A DNA stretch of 6,478 nucleotides from NCBI GenBank assembly GCA_027068235.1, contig JAMOUE010000350.1, positions 1-6,478 of the forward strand, given 5' to 3'. Position numbers and translations under genes: made by a program. Position 1 is the stretch's first letter. Each line of letters starts with the position of its first letter. The stretch comes from Deltaproteobacteria bacterium. Its GTDB lineage: Bacteria; Desulfobacterota; Dissulfuribacteria; Dissulfuribacterales; QOAL01. The notes beneath the pieces were generated by a model. The model was not told the origin of the DNA. It saw only the letters and a program-made list of their open reading frames with translations, and searched no databases. Of the stretch, positions 4,509 to 6,478 are shown one piece after another.

Positions 4509-6478
4509 TTGTGCAAAGGAATAGGGAGCAAAAAAATAATATATTGTTTGCCATTGTCAGCCTTTTATTAATGGTGTCTATGTGGCCTGCCTCAGCTTTG
4601 GCCAACTGCACAATACCCACCAAGGTACTATTTGTGGGTGAAGACATCTCTGTGGTAACAAGCGCATCAAAACATCCGGAATCTCCTGAGGATGCTCCAG
4701 CAGTTGTTTCCATTGTAGATAGTAAACAGATTAAAAAATATGGCCTTCGTACCCTGGGAGAGGCACTTTCCATGGTGCCTGGTTTCTACATTGCGAATAG
4801 AGAAGGTGGAGGACAGCCTTTTTTCAGAGGAATCCCCGACAGCTTTCTTTTCCTGTACGACTCAGTACCAATGACATCTGACAGCACAAAATCAATCTTC
4901 CCACTTGGCCAAGAACTGACATTGGATTTTGTCAAACGTATAGAGATAATAAAAGGGCCTGCTTCGGTCTTATGGGGGCCAGATGCCTTTGCAGGGGTAG
5001 TGAATATTGTTCCAATGGAAGGAAGAGACGTTGATGGAATCGCCATAAATCTAAGGGCTGGTACACCAGACCATGACGGGCATTTCACCGTACAAATGGG
5101 AAAAAATTATGGTATTTGGGAAGGCTTTGTAGCAGTAAGCGCCACTTCCAAAAGGGCATTTGAAGACTATTACAATGTCTTAAAGTGTAAAGATGAACAG
5201 GTATGCCCTAATCACTATATAAAAGGCCGCGGAAGACTTGATAACTCCAAATATGTTGAAGCAGTATTCAACCTGTCGTGGAAACAATGGATAAAACTGT
5301 CTGGCCGCTGGTCCACAATGACAAACAGATATGTTGTTGGAGAGATGGACTCTGACAAGAGCTGGGCAGCAAAAAAGAAGATCCCTTTCAGGTTTATAAA
5401 ACTGGAAGCCCAAAAGGGATTTGGATTATATAACTTTCACTTTAGCACCTATTACAGCAAGATACCATTTGAGGAGCAACTCGTAGACGTATCGTGGCAT
5501 TCAAACAGCCACGTCTACTATGGCGAACTCTTCATGGACAGACAGTTGTGGGATTCTACTGGACTCCTGACCATAGGGACCTCTTACAGATACAACCGGA
5601 TAACAGGTGCTGTGTTGTCCAAAAGCTTTTTGCCAGACTACCTCCAGCCAGGAAATCCCCTGTTTACTCCAATCATCAACCAAAAAGACTTCAACACCAA
5701 CCTGTTCTCCATCTATGGACAGTTGAGAAAACATTGGAAATGGTTCGAGCTCTGGGCTGGGCTCAGATTTGACGATCATAGCCAGTATGACAACTCAATC
5801 TCCTACAATCTCGGTGCTGGCTGGCATCCAACATCTCCTTTGCGACTAAAATTGTTATTTGGCACTGCCTACAGGACTCCATACAATACCCAACTTGTAA
5901 ACCGTTCAGACATGGATCCTGAAAAAATACAGAATTTGAGCCTTAACGTCGATTGGAAACCAACTCGCAATCTGCATCTCACTGCAACAGGGTTCTGGAA
6001 CAAGATCAAGGATCATGTAAACGAAGATCCAAACGGCGGACTTTCCAAACCCAACTCTCAAGATATATATGGCATAGAGGCTACGGTTAGCTGGCGTCCT
6101 ACCTATTGGCTGAGGTTGTGGATGAATGGCACCTTTTTCAACAACTTTGGAGACGATGAAGACTACAAGATACTTGACTATATTATAATTGAACCAGATG
6201 GCTCATTTAAACCCTACTATTCCACATGGCAAACTCCTTTTGAAACCGGCCCTAAAAACATATTCAACATTGGTGCAGAGATGGACCTTTCCACCCAAAT
6301 AAAGCTCTCTGCCAAGCTCAACTATGCAAGTTCTGCAACCGGCTATTACAATAAAGGAACTGAAAAGTTCTCAAGCACTAATATGTGGACCACAGATCTG
6401 ACTGGAATTTATCAGGATGTCTTTTTTAGGCATCTTGATGCCCAGGTTGCCATCAAGAACCTATTCAATCAACGTTAT
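4505..6478 (+). CDS. TonB-dependent outer-membrane receptor (C-terminus beyond window)
   Basis: The frame from TTG 4505 is open for 658 codons up to the window edge, with no internal stop. It encodes a signal peptide with a lysine/arginine-rich start, a hydrophobic core at about residues 13-27 and an AxA-type site SALA (30-33). A possible TonB box follows (EDISVVTSA, 46-54). The plug domain spans about 62-170, with DAPAVVSIVDSKQIKKYG, a LGEALSMVPGFY segment, FFRGIP (106-111), and RIEIIKGPASVLWGPDAF leading to GVVNIV (145-169), as in the CirA/BtuB/FepA class. The rest alternates aromatic and polar residues like a 22-strand beta-barrel, and ends at NLFNQRY (652-658), a motif usually close to the C-terminus; probably only a few tens of residues are missing. 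A Cys228/Cys234 pair probably lies in an early extracellular loop. The receptor uses TonB-ExbBD energy to import a scarce ligand such as a metal chelate or cofactor; the substrate cannot be named. Its start overlaps the regulator stop (TTGA), which is strong evidence for co-transcription. Confidence 0.92.
   Translation, partial: MIVQRNREQKNNILFAIVSLLLMVSMWPASALANCTIPTKVLFVGEDISVVTSASKHPESPEDAPAVVSIVDSKQIKKYGLRTLGEALSMVPGFYIANREGGGQPFFRGIPDSFLFLYDSVPMTSDSTKSIFPLGQELTLDFVKRIEIIKGPASVLWGPDAFAGVVNIVPMEGRDVDGIAINLRAGTPDHDGHFTVQMGKNYGIWEGFVAVSATSKRAFEDYYNVLKCKDEQVCPNHYIKGRGRLDNSKYVEAVFNLSWKQWIKLSGRWSTMTNRYVVGEMDSDKSWAAKKKIPFRFIKLEAQKGFGLYNFHFSTYYSKIPFEEQLVDVSWHSNSHVYYGELFMDRQLWDSTGLLTIGTSYRYNRITGAVLSKSFLPDYLQPGNPLFTPIINQKDFNTNLFSIYGQLRKHWKWFELWAGLRFDDHSQYDNSISYNLGAGWHPTSPLRLKLLFGTAYRTPYNTQLVNRSDMDPEKIQNLSLNVDWKPTRNLHLTATGFWNKIKDHVNEDPNGGLSKPNSQDIYGIEATVSWRPTYWLRLWMNGTFFNNFGDDEDYKILDYIIIEPDGSFKPYYSTWQTPFETGPKNIFNIGAEMDLSTQIKLSAKLNYASSATGYYNKGTEKFSSTNMWTTDLTGIYQDVFFRHLDAQVAIKNLFNQRY

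Noticed and set aside
4601..4609. Possible lipobox at Cys35 of the receptor (LANC)
   Set aside because: Asn directly before Cys is not a normal lipobox, and TonB-dependent receptors are cleaved by signal peptidase I; SALA at residues 30-33 explains the cleavage.
5494..5779. Open frames of 92 codons on both strands within the receptor gene
   Set aside because: Both are shadows of the clear TonB-receptor frame; their translations show no recognisable protein character and no ribosome binding site.

Overview
The window carries five genes on the + strand, packed almost without gaps, plus what may be the tail of a sixth gene at the left edge. The order is: a tRNA 2'-O-methyltransferase of the TrmJ type; a secreted solute-binding protein of the ABC_sub_bind (TrpX-like) family; a membrane histidine kinase; an NtrC-type sigma-54-dependent response regulator; and a TonB-dependent outer-membrane receptor that is still open at the right edge. 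Successive junctions are an 8-base overlap, a 4-base ATGA overlap, a 2-base gap and a 4-base TTGA overlap. This indicates one transcription unit with translational coupling. No gene-free stretch longer than about 60 bases exists, and no RNA gene, mobile element, CRISPR array or convincing terminator is visible.

The organism is a Gram-negative (diderm) bacterium, as the TonB-dependent receptor and periplasmic proteins require. Moderate-to-low GC, frequent ATA/AGA/AGG codons and an NtrC-type two-component pair in this arrangement suggest a Desulfobacterota (delta-proteobacterial) or similar anaerobic lineage. This taxonomic guess is an inference.

Region by region: bases 1-57 may end an upstream reading frame. 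Bases 48-63 hold a plausible sigma-54 (-24/-12) promoter about 50 bases before trmJ. Bases 112-837 are trmJ. Bases 830-4508 form the sensory cassette (binding protein, kinase, regulator). Bases 4505-6478 encode the receptor, which begins with a TTG codon and lacks probably only its last two or three dozen residues.

A working model for the cassette is as follows. The receptor imports an unidentified ligand across the outer membrane. The solute-binding protein, which has no ABC permease or ATPase beside it, captures the ligand in the periplasm and presents it to the kinase. The kinase phosphorylates the regulator, which activates sigma-54 promoters, possibly including the one at the head of this same operon. 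The components belong to known families. The proposed circuit, with an orphan binding protein as co-sensor, the receptor as its output or input and sigma-54 autoregulation, is the part that deserves a second look.
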